Of a stretch of 64,000 nt of DNA, positions 46,410-55,438 are shown in pieces (within the stretch, counting starts at the first letter, position 1; each line of letters starts with the position of its first letter). Position numbers and translations under genes: made by a program. Origin of the DNA: Agarilytica rhodophyticola. GTDB lineage: Bacteria; Pseudomonadota; Gammaproteobacteria; Pseudomonadales; Cellvibrionaceae. The notes beneath the pieces were generated by a model that made no database searches, was not told the origin of the DNA, and saw nothing but the letters and a program-made list of their open reading frames with translations. The DNA lies in NCBI RefSeq assembly GCF_002157225.2, contig NZ_CP020038.1:1821001-1885000 (forward strand), read 5' to 3'.

Positions 46410-47129
46410 ATGAATACGAACTGGACAAACTTTAATGATGCCGACGATCAAGTGGACTTTGACATTATTCCCAAAGGCACCTTAGCCAAAGTGAGAATCG
46501 CCATAAAACCCGGCGGTTATGATAATCCTGACATGGGTTGGACGGGCGGCTATGCCACACTGAGCGAAGATACGGGCGCCGTATATTTAAATTGTGAATT
46601 TATTATTTTAGAAGGTGAATATGCTCGCCGAAAAATTTGGTCGCTCGTGGGGTTGCATAGTCCGAAAGGCGAAAAATGGTCGCAGATGGGACGCGCCTTT
46701 GTGAAAGCGATCTTATGCTCTGCCCGTGGAATAAAGAAAGACGATTTCTCAAATCATGCGATGCAAGCACTTTCCATTACGGGTTTTGCGGACTTAGACG
46801 GTCTTGAGTTTGTGGCGAAAATTGGTATTGATAAGGGAGATAAAAATAATGAGCCGCGTAATATTATTCATGTGGCAGTGACGCCAGAGAATAAACACTA
46901 CGCTTCAATCATGGGGAATGTGCCAGTTACTTTCTCTATGCCTCAGCACAATACTATGCCGGTGAATACATCTCACGTAGGTTATGGTCAGCAGCAAACA
47001 CTACAGGAGCAACAACACGTATCATCGCACACGAACGCTCTACCACAACACCATACTACTGTACCGCCACAAGTGATGAGTCAGCAAAAGACGACAACAT
47101 CCACAGGCCGTCCTCCTTGGGCAGGTTAA
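46410..47129 (+). CDS. Phage SSB-like single-stranded DNA binding protein
   Basis: About 239 residues from ATG 46410 (a TTG precedes it at 46407; an aaggaac site lies upstream). Residues 1-165 have the 'IPKGTLAKVRI....' start and 'YLNCEFIILEGEYARRKIW' segment seen in phage DUF669/SSB-like proteins next to Sak4. The last 70 residues are a Gln/Thr/Pro-rich linker ending in 'PPWAG', similar to the short C-terminal peptide by which SSBs recruit partners. OB-fold identity is inferred. Confidence 0.7.
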   Translation: MNTNWTNFNDADDQVDFDIIPKGTLAKVRIAIKPGGYDNPDMGWTGGYATLSEDTGAVYLNCEFIILEGEYARRKIWSLVGLHSPKGEKWSQMGRAFVKAILCSARGIKKDDFSNHAMQALSITGFADLDGLEFVAKIGIDKGDKNNEPRNIIHVAVTPENKHYASIMGNVPVTFSMPQHNTMPVNTSHVGYGQQQTLQEQQHVSSHTNALPQHHTTVPPQVMSQQKTTTSTGRPPWAG

Positions 47130-47156
47130 TCACCTAACACACGACGGATTTTAATC

Positions 47157-49649
47157 ATGTTACTAAGACCTCGACAAACCACGTTTGTCGAGCGGAGCCT
47201 TGCTGCGCTCGATAAATACAAAAATACGTTGGGTGTGGCACCTACGGGGTGTCATGCACCAGGCACATTACTGTTAATGTATAACGGCACAATAAAGCCA
47301 GTCGAAGACATTCAGGTTGGCGATACCCTCATGGGACCCGATAGCCGCCCTCGTCATGTCCAACGTTTATATCAGGGAACCGATAGGATGTATGAGATAC
47401 GTCCATCAAAAGGCGAACCGTTTACTGTCAATAAAGATCATATTCTTTCGTTAGTCAAAACTGGGAACGTTATCCCCGATAATAAACGAGCGGATAATGT
47501 TACTAATAATATTGTAAACATTAGTGTGAGCGCTTATCTGGAACAAAGCACCAATTTTAAACGTGAACACAAACTTTACCGAACAGCAATTGATTTTCCT
47601 CAACAAGAAGCACCTTCTGTCGATCCGTATTTATTCGGGTTATTGTTAGGTGACAAACACTTAATGCATTGTCCACCGCTGATTCCACACCACTATAAAA
47701 CGGGATCAAGAGAAACGCGTGAAGCACTGCTATCAGGATTACTTGACTCTGACGGTCATAAAAATAGCTATGCACAAAATATCATGGCGTTTTCTACAGC
47801 ATCGAAAGAACTCGTTGACGATGTGGCGTTTATTGCGCGTAGTTTAGGGTTATATCCATTGTCTAAGTCCAAAACCGTCAATGGGATGAGGTACTATGGT
47901 TTGATGATATCCAAAAGTACCCATAAGGAGAATGTCTTACACACAGGCTTTGCCGTACACAAAGTGGGGTTGGGTGATTACTATGGTTTTTCTGTTGATC
48001 AGGATCACCTATATATAATGGGTGATTTCACTGTCACTCATAACAGCGGTAAAACGATCATGCTATCGGGGGTGGTTGGGCAGTGGGCTAAAAAAAATCA
48101 AGGCGCTAAAGCGTGCGTGCTGGCTCATCGCGATGAATTAACCCAGCAAAATAATGCCAAATTCTTACGTGTGAATCCGACGCTCACAACCTCCGTATTT
48201 GATGCGAACGAAAAATCCTGGCAAGGCGATACCACTTTCTCCATGGTTCAAACGCTATCAAGAGAAAGTAATCTTCAGCAAATACCCGCATTGGATTTAT
48301 TGGTCATCGATGAGGCTCATCATGCGGCAGCAGACAGTTATCAAAAAATCATTGATGCGGCACGTAAGAAGAATCCCGAGCTTGCCTTGTATGGTGTGAC
48401 CGCCACCCCCAACCGTGGCGATAAAAAAGGACTCGTGGAGACGTTTTCTAATGTGGCCGATCAAATTACGTTAGGTGAATTAATTCAGGCAGGCCATCTT
48501 GTGAAGCCTGTTACTTATGTGATTGATGTGGGTACGCAAGGTGAATTGTCCCAAGTGAAAAAAACGGCCAATGATTTTGACATGAATGCCGTTAACGCCA
48601 TCATGAATAAAACATTAATTAATGAGTCTGTTCTAAAACATTGGAAAGAAAAATCGTCAGACAGGCCTACGATTATTTTTTGTTCCACCGTCAGCCACGC
48701 TAAGAATGTGGCGTCAACGTTTCAAAAAGGAGGTGTTAATACAGAAGTTATTTATGGGGGCTTAACCAAAGAGGAACGCAAAGAAAGGCTCGAACGCTAC
48801 GAGTCAGGGGAATCTCAAGTGGTGGTTAATGTGGATGTCTTAACCGAAGGCTATGATTACACCCCCACCAGTTGTGTGGTGCTATTACGCCCGAACAGTT
48901 ATCAAGGCACCATGATTCAAATGGTGGGTCGAGGACTCCGCACGGTCGATCCCAATGAGTACCCTAACATTATCAAAACAGATTGCATTATCTTGGACTT
49001 TGGGACTAGCTCGCTTATTCATGGCAAGCTTGAACAAGAAGTCAACTTGGAAGGCGAGGGGGTGGGTGAGGATGCCCCTCAAAAGTCGTGCCCTGAGTGT
49101 GATGCTGCTATACCTGCGGGGTGTCGACTGTGTCCCTTATGTGGCTATTCCTTCAATGTTCCCGTTGGTAGCGCTGCCGCCGCTAATGATAGCCGTGCAG
49201 AGTTAAGTGACTTTGTCATGACAGAGGTCGACTTACTTTCACGCTCTAGTTTTAAATGGGTGGATCTTTACCACGATAGTACAGCCATGATGGCCACAGG
49301 GTTTGCTGCGTGGGCAGGCGCCTTTTATTTATATGGCCATTGGTATGCGGTAGCGGGTGCTCGACAACAACACACACGACTGCTGTCCGTTGGCGAGAGA
49401 ACGTTATGTATCGCTGCGTGTGACGACTGGCTTAATCTTAACGAAACCGAAGGGGGGGCTGAAAAATCTCGTCAATGGCTCAATGAAACCGCGACACCAC
49501 AACAGCTCAAGTATTTACCGGCAACGTACACCTATAACTTCAGCTTAACGCGTTATCACGCCAGTTGTTTAATTGCGTTTAATTTTAATAAAAACGATAT
49601 TCAACGCATTATTTTTACTGCCGCTAAGCAAAAAGAGCAGGTGGTGTAG
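47157..49649 (+). CDS. DEAD/DEAH superfamily II helicase interrupted by an intein
   Basis: An 830-residue precursor. Extein residues 1-31 and 297-830 join to a 565-residue helicase whose Walker A would read GVAPTG-SGKT. Motif II 'LVIDEAHH' (about 381-388), 'GVTATPNRG' (motif III region) and 'VGRGLRT' (motif VI) are clear. A four-Cys zinc ribbon ('CPECD...CRLCPLCGY') lies near 645-668. Likely unwinds DNA in the element's replication together with the downstream primase. Without splicing the ATP site is disrupted, so activity depends on the intein. Confidence 0.9.
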   Translation: MLLRPRQTTFVERSLAALDKYKNTLGVAPTGCHAPGTLLLMYNGTIKPVEDIQVGDTLMGPDSRPRHVQRLYQGTDRMYEIRPSKGEPFTVNKDHILSLVKTGNVIPDNKRADNVTNNIVNISVSAYLEQSTNFKREHKLYRTAIDFPQQEAPSVDPYLFGLLLGDKHLMHCPPLIPHHYKTGSRETREALLSGLLDSDGHKNSYAQNIMAFSTASKELVDDVAFIARSLGLYPLSKSKTVNGMRYYGLMISKSTHKENVLHTGFAVHKVGLGDYYGFSVDQDHLYIMGDFTVTHNSGKTIMLSGVVGQWAKKNQGAKACVLAHRDELTQQNNAKFLRVNPTLTTSVFDANEKSWQGDTTFSMVQTLSRESNLQQIPALDLLVIDEAHHAAADSYQKIIDAARKKNPELALYGVTATPNRGDKKGLVETFSNVADQITLGELIQAGHLVKPVTYVIDVGTQGELSQVKKTANDFDMNAVNAIMNKTLINESVLKHWKEKSSDRPTIIFCSTVSHAKNVASTFQKGGVNTEVIYGGLTKEERKERLERYESGESQVVVNVDVLTEGYDYTPTSCVVLLRPNSYQGTMIQMVGRGLRTVDPNEYPNIIKTDCIILDFGTSSLIHGKLEQEVNLEGEGVGEDAPQKSCPECDAAIPAGCRLCPLCGYSFNVPVGSAAAANDSRAELSDFVMTEVDLLSRSSFKWVDLYHDSTAMMATGFAAWAGAFYLYGHWYAVAGARQQHTRLLSVGERTLCIAACDDWLNLNETEGGAEKSRQWLNETATPQQLKYLPATYTYNFSLTRYHASCLIAFNFNKNDIQRIIFTAAKQKEQVV
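47250..48044 (+). mobile_element. Intein (265 residues) in the helicase P-loop, with degenerate LAGLIDADG nuclease
   Basis: Begins with Cys (precursor residue 32, 'CHAPGTLLLM..G') and ends with His-Asn (295-296) before Ser+1. Block A has 'KPVEDIQVGDTLMGPD', block B 'VNKDHILSL', block F 'GFSVDQDHLYIMGDF' and block G 'TVTHN'. Two LAGLIDADG motifs ('LFGLLLGDKHL' and 'LLSGLLDSDG') are only about 30 residues apart, far closer than in active enzymes, so the homing nuclease has probably suffered an internal deletion while splicing residues remain. Confidence 0.9.
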
Positions 49650-50036
49650 TTGTCCTATTGCTGCGCTATTTGCTACGCCCGATCGCGTGGGTTTGGTTGG
49701 TCAAATCCACAGAATCATCACACCAATACTACGCGTTATCCAGAGGAGAAAAACCAGCAAAAAAAACACTTACGCTTTTGTTCAAAGCGTTGCCAAGATA
49801 TTCATTACTACTACTTTACACAAGGCATCATCGTGACAGAAAGTGAAAAAAACGACTTTGAAAAAATAGCAAGAGAAGCTGTTATTAATCCACTTGCTAC
49901 CTACGTGTGTAACGTTGGTTCAGAGAAAGCATTGTTCGACTATACCAAAGAAGAAATACACGGGCTGATACATACGATTATTCATAACTACACCACACGA
50001 TTACAGAATTTATATTCTGATGACATTCCATTCTAA
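49650..50036 (+). CDS. DUF6511-like zinc-finger phage protein
   Basis: A 128-residue protein with a TTG start directly after the helicase stop (aggtgg upstream). Cys4-Cys5, Cys8, 'GFGW', then 'RFCSKRC' suggest a treble-clef zinc site (residues about 4-49). The C-terminal helix-rich half has an Ala/Glu pattern. It resembles DUF6511, found in replication blocks of related phages. Function unknown. Confidence 0.65.
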   Translation: MSYCCAICYARSRGFGWSNPQNHHTNTTRYPEEKNQQKKHLRFCSKRCQDIHYYYFTQGIIVTESEKNDFEKIAREAVINPLATYVCNVGSEKALFDYTKEEIHGLIHTIIHNYTTRLQNLYSDDIPF

Positions 50037-50064
50037 ATGAGACTTAAGGAGCACACATTTTATT

Positions 50065-52260
50065 ATGACCATTAATAACTTTTTAGATTTTAGTTCGGCG
50101 AATGACCAAATCGATCCGGATGAGCAAGACACACAACTCTCGACTCATGAGGTCAAGTCACGTTTACTGGATCAATTGCCTCATGTGTTGAACTATTTAT
50201 TCCCTGAAGGTAAAGAGAAACAAAAACAATTTATTGTCGGCGATATTGACGGTAACAAAGGCAAAAGCCTTGTCATCGAGCTGCACGGAAGTAAAGCAGG
50301 CGTATGGCATGACTTCGCTACTAACGAGAGCGGTGATATCTTTGATTTATGGGCGCATCATAAAGGCTTTGATATTCGTCGGGATTTTTCACGTGTCATT
50401 GAATCCGTGTCACAGTGGTTGGGTACTGCACCGGTATCCCCCTCACCAATACCTAAAAGAAAAAAAGTGCCCCCAATGGATGACTTAGGTCCAGTAACAG
50501 CGAAATGGGATTACCATGATAGTGAGGGTAATTTAATTGCTTGCGTCTACCGCTACGATCCCCCTGGCGGGAAAGAGTTTAGACCTTGGGATGTTAAAGC
50601 TCGCAAGCAGCAAGCCCCCAAAATAAGACCGCTCTACCAACAGCCTGCCATAGCGATAAATAACACTATTATTTTTGTGGAAGGTGAAAAGTGTGCGGAT
50701 GCCTTATCCGCTACCGGTAATATTGCAACAACAGCGATGGGAGGGGCGAATACATTAGTGGATAAGACGGACTGGTCACCACTAAAAAATAAACACGTCA
50801 TGATATGGCCAGATAACGATGAGCCAGGACGCACCTATGCTAACAATGCGGCACGTGCTATAGCTGCTGTAGGGGCGCTTTCAGTAAGTATTTTGGACAT
50901 CCCTAAAGACAAACCGGAAAAGTGGGATGTGGCAGACGCTATTGATGACGGTGTCGACGTTAACGAGTTTATTAAAAATACGTCTAAAACAAACATAGAC
51001 GTGCCTGAGCCTATGCGGGCCTACACACTCACAGAAATTCTGGCAGATGACACACCTATCCCCGATGATTTAATTGAGCCTCGCGTACTCACCCCCGGCG
51101 GTATGATGGTGTTAGGGGGTGCTCCCAAGGTGGGTAAATCCGATTTTATTTTATCGTTGTTAATGCATATGGCTGCAGGCGAGCCTTTTATCGGACTGAA
51201 GCCAACAAAACGATTACGTATATTTTATTTACAAGCGGAGGTGCAATACCACTATTTGCGAGAGCGTATTAAAAATATGAATATGAAAGAACTCATGCTT
51301 TGGCGTGCCTCTGATAATTTATTTATCACTCCAGAATTAGATTTTATTTTAAATGATGAGGGGATGCTTGAAGTTAAAAAAATGTTGCGAAAAGCCTCAG
51401 AAAAGGAACCTATCGACGTTATTGTGATCGATCCTTTGCGTAATGTTTTTGATGGGGGTGAAGAGGGCGCAGGTGAAAATGACAATAATGCCATGCTGTA
51501 TTTTTTAAAAGAGCGTGTTAAAAAATTACGCAATGAAATCAATCCAAAAGCGGGGGTGATTATCATCCATCACACCAAGAAAATACAAAAACGTCAGCTT
51601 ATTGAAGATCCTTTTTTATCGTTCTCAGGAGCCAGTAGTTTACGCGGGTATTATTCCACGGGTGCACTGTTATATAAACCTTATGAAGATCGTTCTGAAC
51701 GAGCACTGACCTTTGAATTACGTAATGGCCCGGCTATCGCAGATAAATATATCGACAAAAAAAATGGACAATGGGTAGAAATAGATCCAGAAAGTGAACG
51801 TCTTATTAATCAAGATTATGGTGAAAAACTTGATGCGGAACGGCGCCGTAAAGGTGATCAAATTTTACAACTACTCTACGATGAAGCGTTACAAGGCCGT
51901 GCCTATACTATCGCTCAATTTGCTGAAAAATTTGAAGGCACTGAAGGTTTAGGAGGGAATAGAACTATTGTTGAGCGTCTCAATGTCCATGCAACAAAAG
52001 GAGATATTAAGTTTTTTAAAGACTCAGATAAATACGGGTTAAGAAAACCTATCGGAAGTAAGTTTGGTTATGTGTGTATCGAAGAGATGCAACTACCCAA
52101 AAAAGTCGCCCGCGATGATGCCGGTAAAGAGGTCGATGATGTGCTCTTTAGGGTTAAACCTACCCACTATAAATGTGCGCAATCAGGGGCTGTGTTACCG
52201 GTTGAAAACCCTGATATATGGGTGAGATCTGAAGATAAAAAAGATGAAAAATGCGACTAA
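50065..52260 (+). CDS. Phage primase-helicase: TOPRIM plus RepA-like AAA_25 ATPase
   Basis: A 731-residue replication protein. A zinc-ribbon-like N-terminal region is followed by a TOPRIM domain ('IIFVEGEKCADALSA', about 200-215; 'VMIWPDNDEPGR', about 248-260). An AAA_25/RepA-type ATPase follows with Walker A GGAPKVGKSD (351-360) and Walker B 'IDVIVIDPLRNVF' (about 450). The C-terminus has a winged-helix-like region. It would unwind and prime DNA at the fork. It sits in one operon with the helicase and RuvC-like genes. Confidence 0.85.
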   Translation: MTINNFLDFSSANDQIDPDEQDTQLSTHEVKSRLLDQLPHVLNYLFPEGKEKQKQFIVGDIDGNKGKSLVIELHGSKAGVWHDFATNESGDIFDLWAHHKGFDIRRDFSRVIESVSQWLGTAPVSPSPIPKRKKVPPMDDLGPVTAKWDYHDSEGNLIACVYRYDPPGGKEFRPWDVKARKQQAPKIRPLYQQPAIAINNTIIFVEGEKCADALSATGNIATTAMGGANTLVDKTDWSPLKNKHVMIWPDNDEPGRTYANNAARAIAAVGALSVSILDIPKDKPEKWDVADAIDDGVDVNEFIKNTSKTNIDVPEPMRAYTLTEILADDTPIPDDLIEPRVLTPGGMMVLGGAPKVGKSDFILSLLMHMAAGEPFIGLKPTKRLRIFYLQAEVQYHYLRERIKNMNMKELMLWRASDNLFITPELDFILNDEGMLEVKKMLRKASEKEPIDVIVIDPLRNVFDGGEEGAGENDNNAMLYFLKERVKKLRNEINPKAGVIIIHHTKKIQKRQLIEDPFLSFSGASSLRGYYSTGALLYKPYEDRSERALTFELRNGPAIADKYIDKKNGQWVEIDPESERLINQDYGEKLDAERRRKGDQILQLLYDEALQGRAYTIAQFAEKFEGTEGLGGNRTIVERLNVHATKGDIKFFKDSDKYGLRKPIGSKFGYVCIEEMQLPKKVARDDAGKEVDDVLFRVKPTHYKCAQSGAVLPVENPDIWVRSEDKKDEKCD

Positions 52261-52385
52261 AAATTCATTTGCATACTTAAGAGGTTTTCTAGTTTTTTTT
52301 GCGAACTACATTCCTCTTGTTGACATATTTACTAATAAAATCAGTAGCTTATAAAAAATATCGAACTTTTACATTCCTTCGGTTT

Positions 52386-52433
52386 AAAAAGTCTTGCGCA
52401 CCTGCTTCTAGCCTTAGTGCTGCGTGACTTTTT
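52386..52433 (+). terminator. Terminator-like hairpin after the primase gene
   Basis: Arms aaaaagtc (52386-52393) and gactttttt (52426-52434) with inner tgcg pairing, followed by T residues. It lies about 125 bp after the primase stop and probably ends that transcript. Confidence 0.5.
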
Positions 52434-52476
52434 GAGCTTTTTTAAGGATGTAACACAGACTATATCCCCTACGGGT

Positions 52477-52513
52477 ATATTAACCCTACTTAGTGAACTA
52501 GTAGGGTTAATAT
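52477..52513. promoter_or_regulatory. 14-bp perfect inverted repeat, operator- or origin-like
   Basis: Arms atattaaccctact (52477-52490) and agtagggttaatat (52500-52513) surround a 9-nt loop. No T-run follows, so it is more like an operator, origin hairpin or recombination site than a terminator. It lies 42 bp before the ATG of the next gene. Confidence 0.6.
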
Positions 52514-52555
52514 CACCTCGTCGGATAGGTTTTTTTTCACGGCGGAGATGAGACG

Positions 52556-52834
52556 ATGATACATGAATTTAATATGCCCCCTCGACCAGGAATGATCTTG
52601 ATGTATGACGGACAGGCCTATGAGTTCAAAAGGGTAGAATTTTATACACGAAAATCCAATGGGAGGGAGACGATGTTATTGGTGTGGGATAGTCGGTGTC
52701 CTGAATGCGGTGCATCATTTCAAACAGCCACACCATTTAAAATTAGGTCGTTAACACGTCGGTGCGAAAAACACCGGGCACGAGGAAAACGTATTGCCCC
52801 TAAAAAAACCGTCACGCAAAGGAGAAAAAAATAA
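52556..52834 (+). CDS. Small zinc-binding phage protein
   Basis: A 92-residue basic protein. 'RCPECGASFQTAT' plus a later Cys-Glu-Lys-His give a possible zinc site, and the C-terminus is Arg/Lys-rich. A cggag site precedes the ATG. Its stop overlaps the RuvC-like gene start (TAATG). Similar small ORFs occur before RuvC-like genes in phages; the function is unknown. Confidence 0.65.
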   Translation: MIHEFNMPPRPGMILMYDGQAYEFKRVEFYTRKSNGRETMLLVWDSRCPECGASFQTATPFKIRSLTRRCEKHRARGKRIAPKKTVTQRRKK

Positions 52835-53304
52835 TGGATAATTTAAACGTATTATCACTGGATCTAGGAACAACGACTGGATGGGCGATGAGATCAAAAG
52901 AATTAATTATCAGCGGCATCGCTAATTTCAAGCATAGTCGTTACGACGGGGGTGGGATGCGATTTTTAAAATTTAATGCTTGGCTACGAGATTTACATAC
53001 ATCCATCGATGGCATAGACGTAATTTATTTCGAGGAGGTTAGGCGGCACATAGGGACAGACGCAGCGCATGTGTACGGCGGATTTTTAGCAACACTTACC
53101 GCGTTTGGTGAGCAGGAAAATATTCCTTACCAAGGTGTGCCTGTTGGTACGATTAAAAAACATATCACGGGCAAAGGTAATGCGAGCAAACAGGCTATGA
53201 TCGATTCGGTGAGACGTTTAGGCTATGAACCTGCTGACGATAACGAGGCAGATGCGCTAGGACTGCTCATGTGGGCGCAGGATCAACAAACTGGGAGACA
53301 CTAA
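52834..53304 (+). CDS. RuvC-like Holliday junction endonuclease
   Basis: A 156-residue RNase-H-fold protein. Asp10 ('LSLDLGTTTGWAM'), Glu67 or Glu68 ('IYFEEV') and Asp140 ('NEADALGLL') match the metal-binding triad of RuvC-type resolvases. Phages use such enzymes to resolve branched DNA before packaging. Start and stop both overlap neighbours by one base, so it is translationally coupled. Confidence 0.85.
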   Translation: MDNLNVLSLDLGTTTGWAMRSKELIISGIANFKHSRYDGGGMRFLKFNAWLRDLHTSIDGIDVIYFEEVRRHIGTDAAHVYGGFLATLTAFGEQENIPYQGVPVGTIKKHITGKGNASKQAMIDSVRRLGYEPADDNEADALGLLMWAQDQQTGRH

Positions 53305-53714
53305 TGCATCGGCATAGCTGGGATAATAAAACCGTAGCACGGCGTTTTGAGGAGTGTGTTAGCGTGTTAAGCAAGTTACCAGGAAATATATCACTGGGCC
53401 ATAGAAATTATTGGCCTGAAATTAAATACACACCACGAGAAATTGCTCGGATGGAAAAAACAAAACAATACACGATATTACAACCACTCCCCGATGCCAT
53501 TGATCGCGCTGAAGAAACCTTAGCTTGGATTACGTTAGTCGATCAGCCAGAGCGGCGTAAATTAATTTGGCTTAGAGCACAGCGCATGTCATGGCGAGCC
53601 ATTGCGCGAGAGGTGGGCTATCCGAAAACAACGGCACAGCGTTATTGGAATGAAGCGCTTAGTACAATTAGTGATAATTTAGAAGTACCGGTAAGTGGCG
53701 GTAATTCCCGGTAA
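53304..53714 (+). CDS. DUF6362-like HTH protein
   Basis: About 136 residues from ATG 53304, which overlaps the RuvC-like stop (an in-frame ATG upstream at 53271 lies inside the previous gene). The C-terminal 'QRMSWRAIAREVGYPKTTAQRYWNEAL' region is a sigma-factor-like helix-turn-helix; 'RAEETLAWITLVDQPERRKLIW' precedes it. This is the pattern of DUF6362, common in such phage operons. Likely a late regulator. Confidence 0.75.
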   Translation: MHRHSWDNKTVARRFEECVSVLSKLPGNISLGHRNYWPEIKYTPREIARMEKTKQYTILQPLPDAIDRAEETLAWITLVDQPERRKLIWLRAQRMSWRAIAREVGYPKTTAQRYWNEALSTISDNLEVPVSGGNSR

Positions 53715-53824
53715 GAAGTCTTAAAAAACGGGTGGGACAAATTCCGCGTTTGGGCGTATAGTTTGCCCTATCCTGAGACAAGTACCAACCAATACGGTAC
53801 GTAATATTTATTTAACAAATTATT

Positions 53825-53858
53825 AAACCGCAGTTGAGACTATCGCTGCGGTTTTTTT
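53825..53858 (+). terminator. Strong intrinsic terminator (first copy)
   Basis: aaccgcag / ctgcggtt stem with a 12-nt loop (ttgagactatcg) followed by seven T. It ends the replication operon. A diverged copy is found at 54717-54746. Confidence 0.85.
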
Positions 53859-54137
53859 ATGCCTGAAAAAATAACGGATGGTGTAATTAAGTATTACCAA
53901 GCGTCACAACAGCTATTCGAATCCTTAAACCTGATAGTATAAACTTGGTTCTAAGTTCAGACTATTCGATACCAAATTATTGATTTTTAAGTCTATATTT
54001 TCCTAAGCACTAAGATATTACTGTGATAATTATCGATTTTTAAAAAGTGAACCAAATTGTTTAAATCGATACTATAACGATACAAAGCTATTAAATTTAA
54101 TTAATTTATCTATGATGAAATCTTTTAGGAAACATAT

Positions 54138-54680
54138 ATGACACTACATACTCCAGCCTTTGCTGGTTCTTACGCTATGAATCCTCTTTCAAACAGCTTC
54201 GGTATCGCAAGAGAAAACAGAGATGAAAGACAACCAAGCTTTTTCGTAGGCGCTCGTGCTACTGCCCCGGCGATATTAGATGCGAGAAATCATAGTCCAG
54301 TTCAACAACAAACAAGTCTTCTAGATGCCAGAAGTTCCGTAATGCCACATGAGTCAGCAAGCTTGTTAGACCATGAGTCGACACATATAAACGGAAAGGA
54401 TATTATTTTTGTTGGTAGAGATAATTCCTTAAGTGCGTTAAGAGCACAGCATAAAAATCAGATAGATTCAGCAATAAGACATGCAGGTGTGACTAGCACT
54501 TTAATAACTGATGCTTTTAATAGCTATGATGATCGTACTGCTAAAATGCGTCTTAATACATTAAAGAACGAGATTAGGCAGATTGATAGCATTCCAAGAG
54601 AAGCTATGACGAGCAAACAGAAAGATAAGCTTGAAACCCTTAAACTAAAGAGAGATAACATGCAAAGAGCTTTAGATTAG
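54138..54680 (+). CDS. Orphan cargo protein between duplicated terminators
   Basis: A 180-residue protein of unknown family with an aggaaa site before the ATG. The first 90 residues look disordered (Ser, Ala, Asn, Arg), with a repeated 'LLDARSS / LLDHEST' element; the last 85 form a Lys/Arg-rich coiled coil. It lies between two copies of the same terminator, so it appears to be an inserted moron with its own promoter in 53870-54137. A disordered start plus coiled coil also fits a secreted effector, which is speculation. Confidence 0.6.
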   Translation: MTLHTPAFAGSYAMNPLSNSFGIARENRDERQPSFFVGARATAPAILDARNHSPVQQQTSLLDARSSVMPHESASLLDHESTHINGKDIIFVGRDNSLSALRAQHKNQIDSAIRHAGVTSTLITDAFNSYDDRTAKMRLNTLKNEIRQIDSIPREAMTSKQKDKLETLKLKRDNMQRALD

Positions 54681-54716
54681 CTTTATAAAAATATTTACCT
54701 AGAGTCTTTTATTAGA

Positions 54717-54746
54717 CCCCAGTCGAGACTATCGCTGCGATTTTTT
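54717..54746 (+). terminator. Diverged second copy of the terminator
   Basis: ccccagtcgagactatcgct.. corresponds to the 53828 copy across about 42 bp, including the downstream gaaaa, with a few changes (ccgcag to ccccag, gcgg to gcga) that weaken the stem. It follows the 54138-54680 gene. Confidence 0.6.
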
Positions 54747-54927
54747 ATGTCTTGAAAACTGCTCATGTGAGGGATTTAAAATGTTAGCGACCTAAGCAGT
54801 AGGGTAGCTTAGGTCAAGGCGATTAAATTATTTAACCCACGTTATACTGGCACTTTCCAGGCTTCAGCGGGGTGATAAATTCGGACTTACGGGGTAATCT
54901 AGTTAATCACACACAGGGGTCTTCCTC

Positions 54928-55026
54928 ATGATTAAACAAACATTTTTCACGTTATTAATTTTATTCTTTATCGCGGTGATTGGAGGAGCGGGATTTATTA
55001 TTTACGATGGGATTAAACATATGTAA
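54928..55026 (+). CDS. 32-residue membrane peptide
   Basis: ATG 54928 with an aggggt stretch upstream; the peptide has one membrane helix (about residues 6-26) and a Tyr-Asp-Gly C-terminus. Such short membrane ORFs are frequent in phage cargo regions. It is the only ORF seen in the 54,760-55,430 gap. Confidence 0.4.
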   Translation: MIKQTFFTLLILFFIAVIGGAGFIIYDGIKHM

Positions 55027-55301
55027 CATTTGTGTTTAGTGGAATATTTTTCTCGCGTTATTTTTTACTGTCATTTATTGATTATTCTCTTACATTAATA
55101 TTAGCTTTGAAAAAAAATTAATTTGATTGAAACTTTTATTAATTAACACAGTCTTATTTGTAAACCAGCTCATAACACTTAAAAAACTTCGCCGAACGTC
55201 TGCGATCTCCTTCGAAAATATCAAAAAGGTACTTGGTGGAGATAAGCGCCAAGCGGGCCTCCACACCGCCGAATTCCGCTAGCGATAGATGTTGTTAAGT
55301 G

Positions 55302-55343
55302 GTTCGCAGTTCGCAGGTTCGCACTCTTACATTCAAGTTCGCA
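55302..55343. repeat. Four gttcgca direct repeats
   Basis: The 7-mer gttcgca occurs at 55302, 55309, 55317 and 55337, about 95 bp before the methylase ATG. A cluster of short direct repeats at this spot may bind the ParB-like domain or another regulator. Confidence 0.5.
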
Positions 55344-55438
55344 CCCTTTGCATTACATGATCCTTTCATTCGCTTTTGTTTCGTATTTTTTTATATCTTT
55401 GTTTTTTCCTGTTTTTATTATTTTACTAAGGTTTGTAT

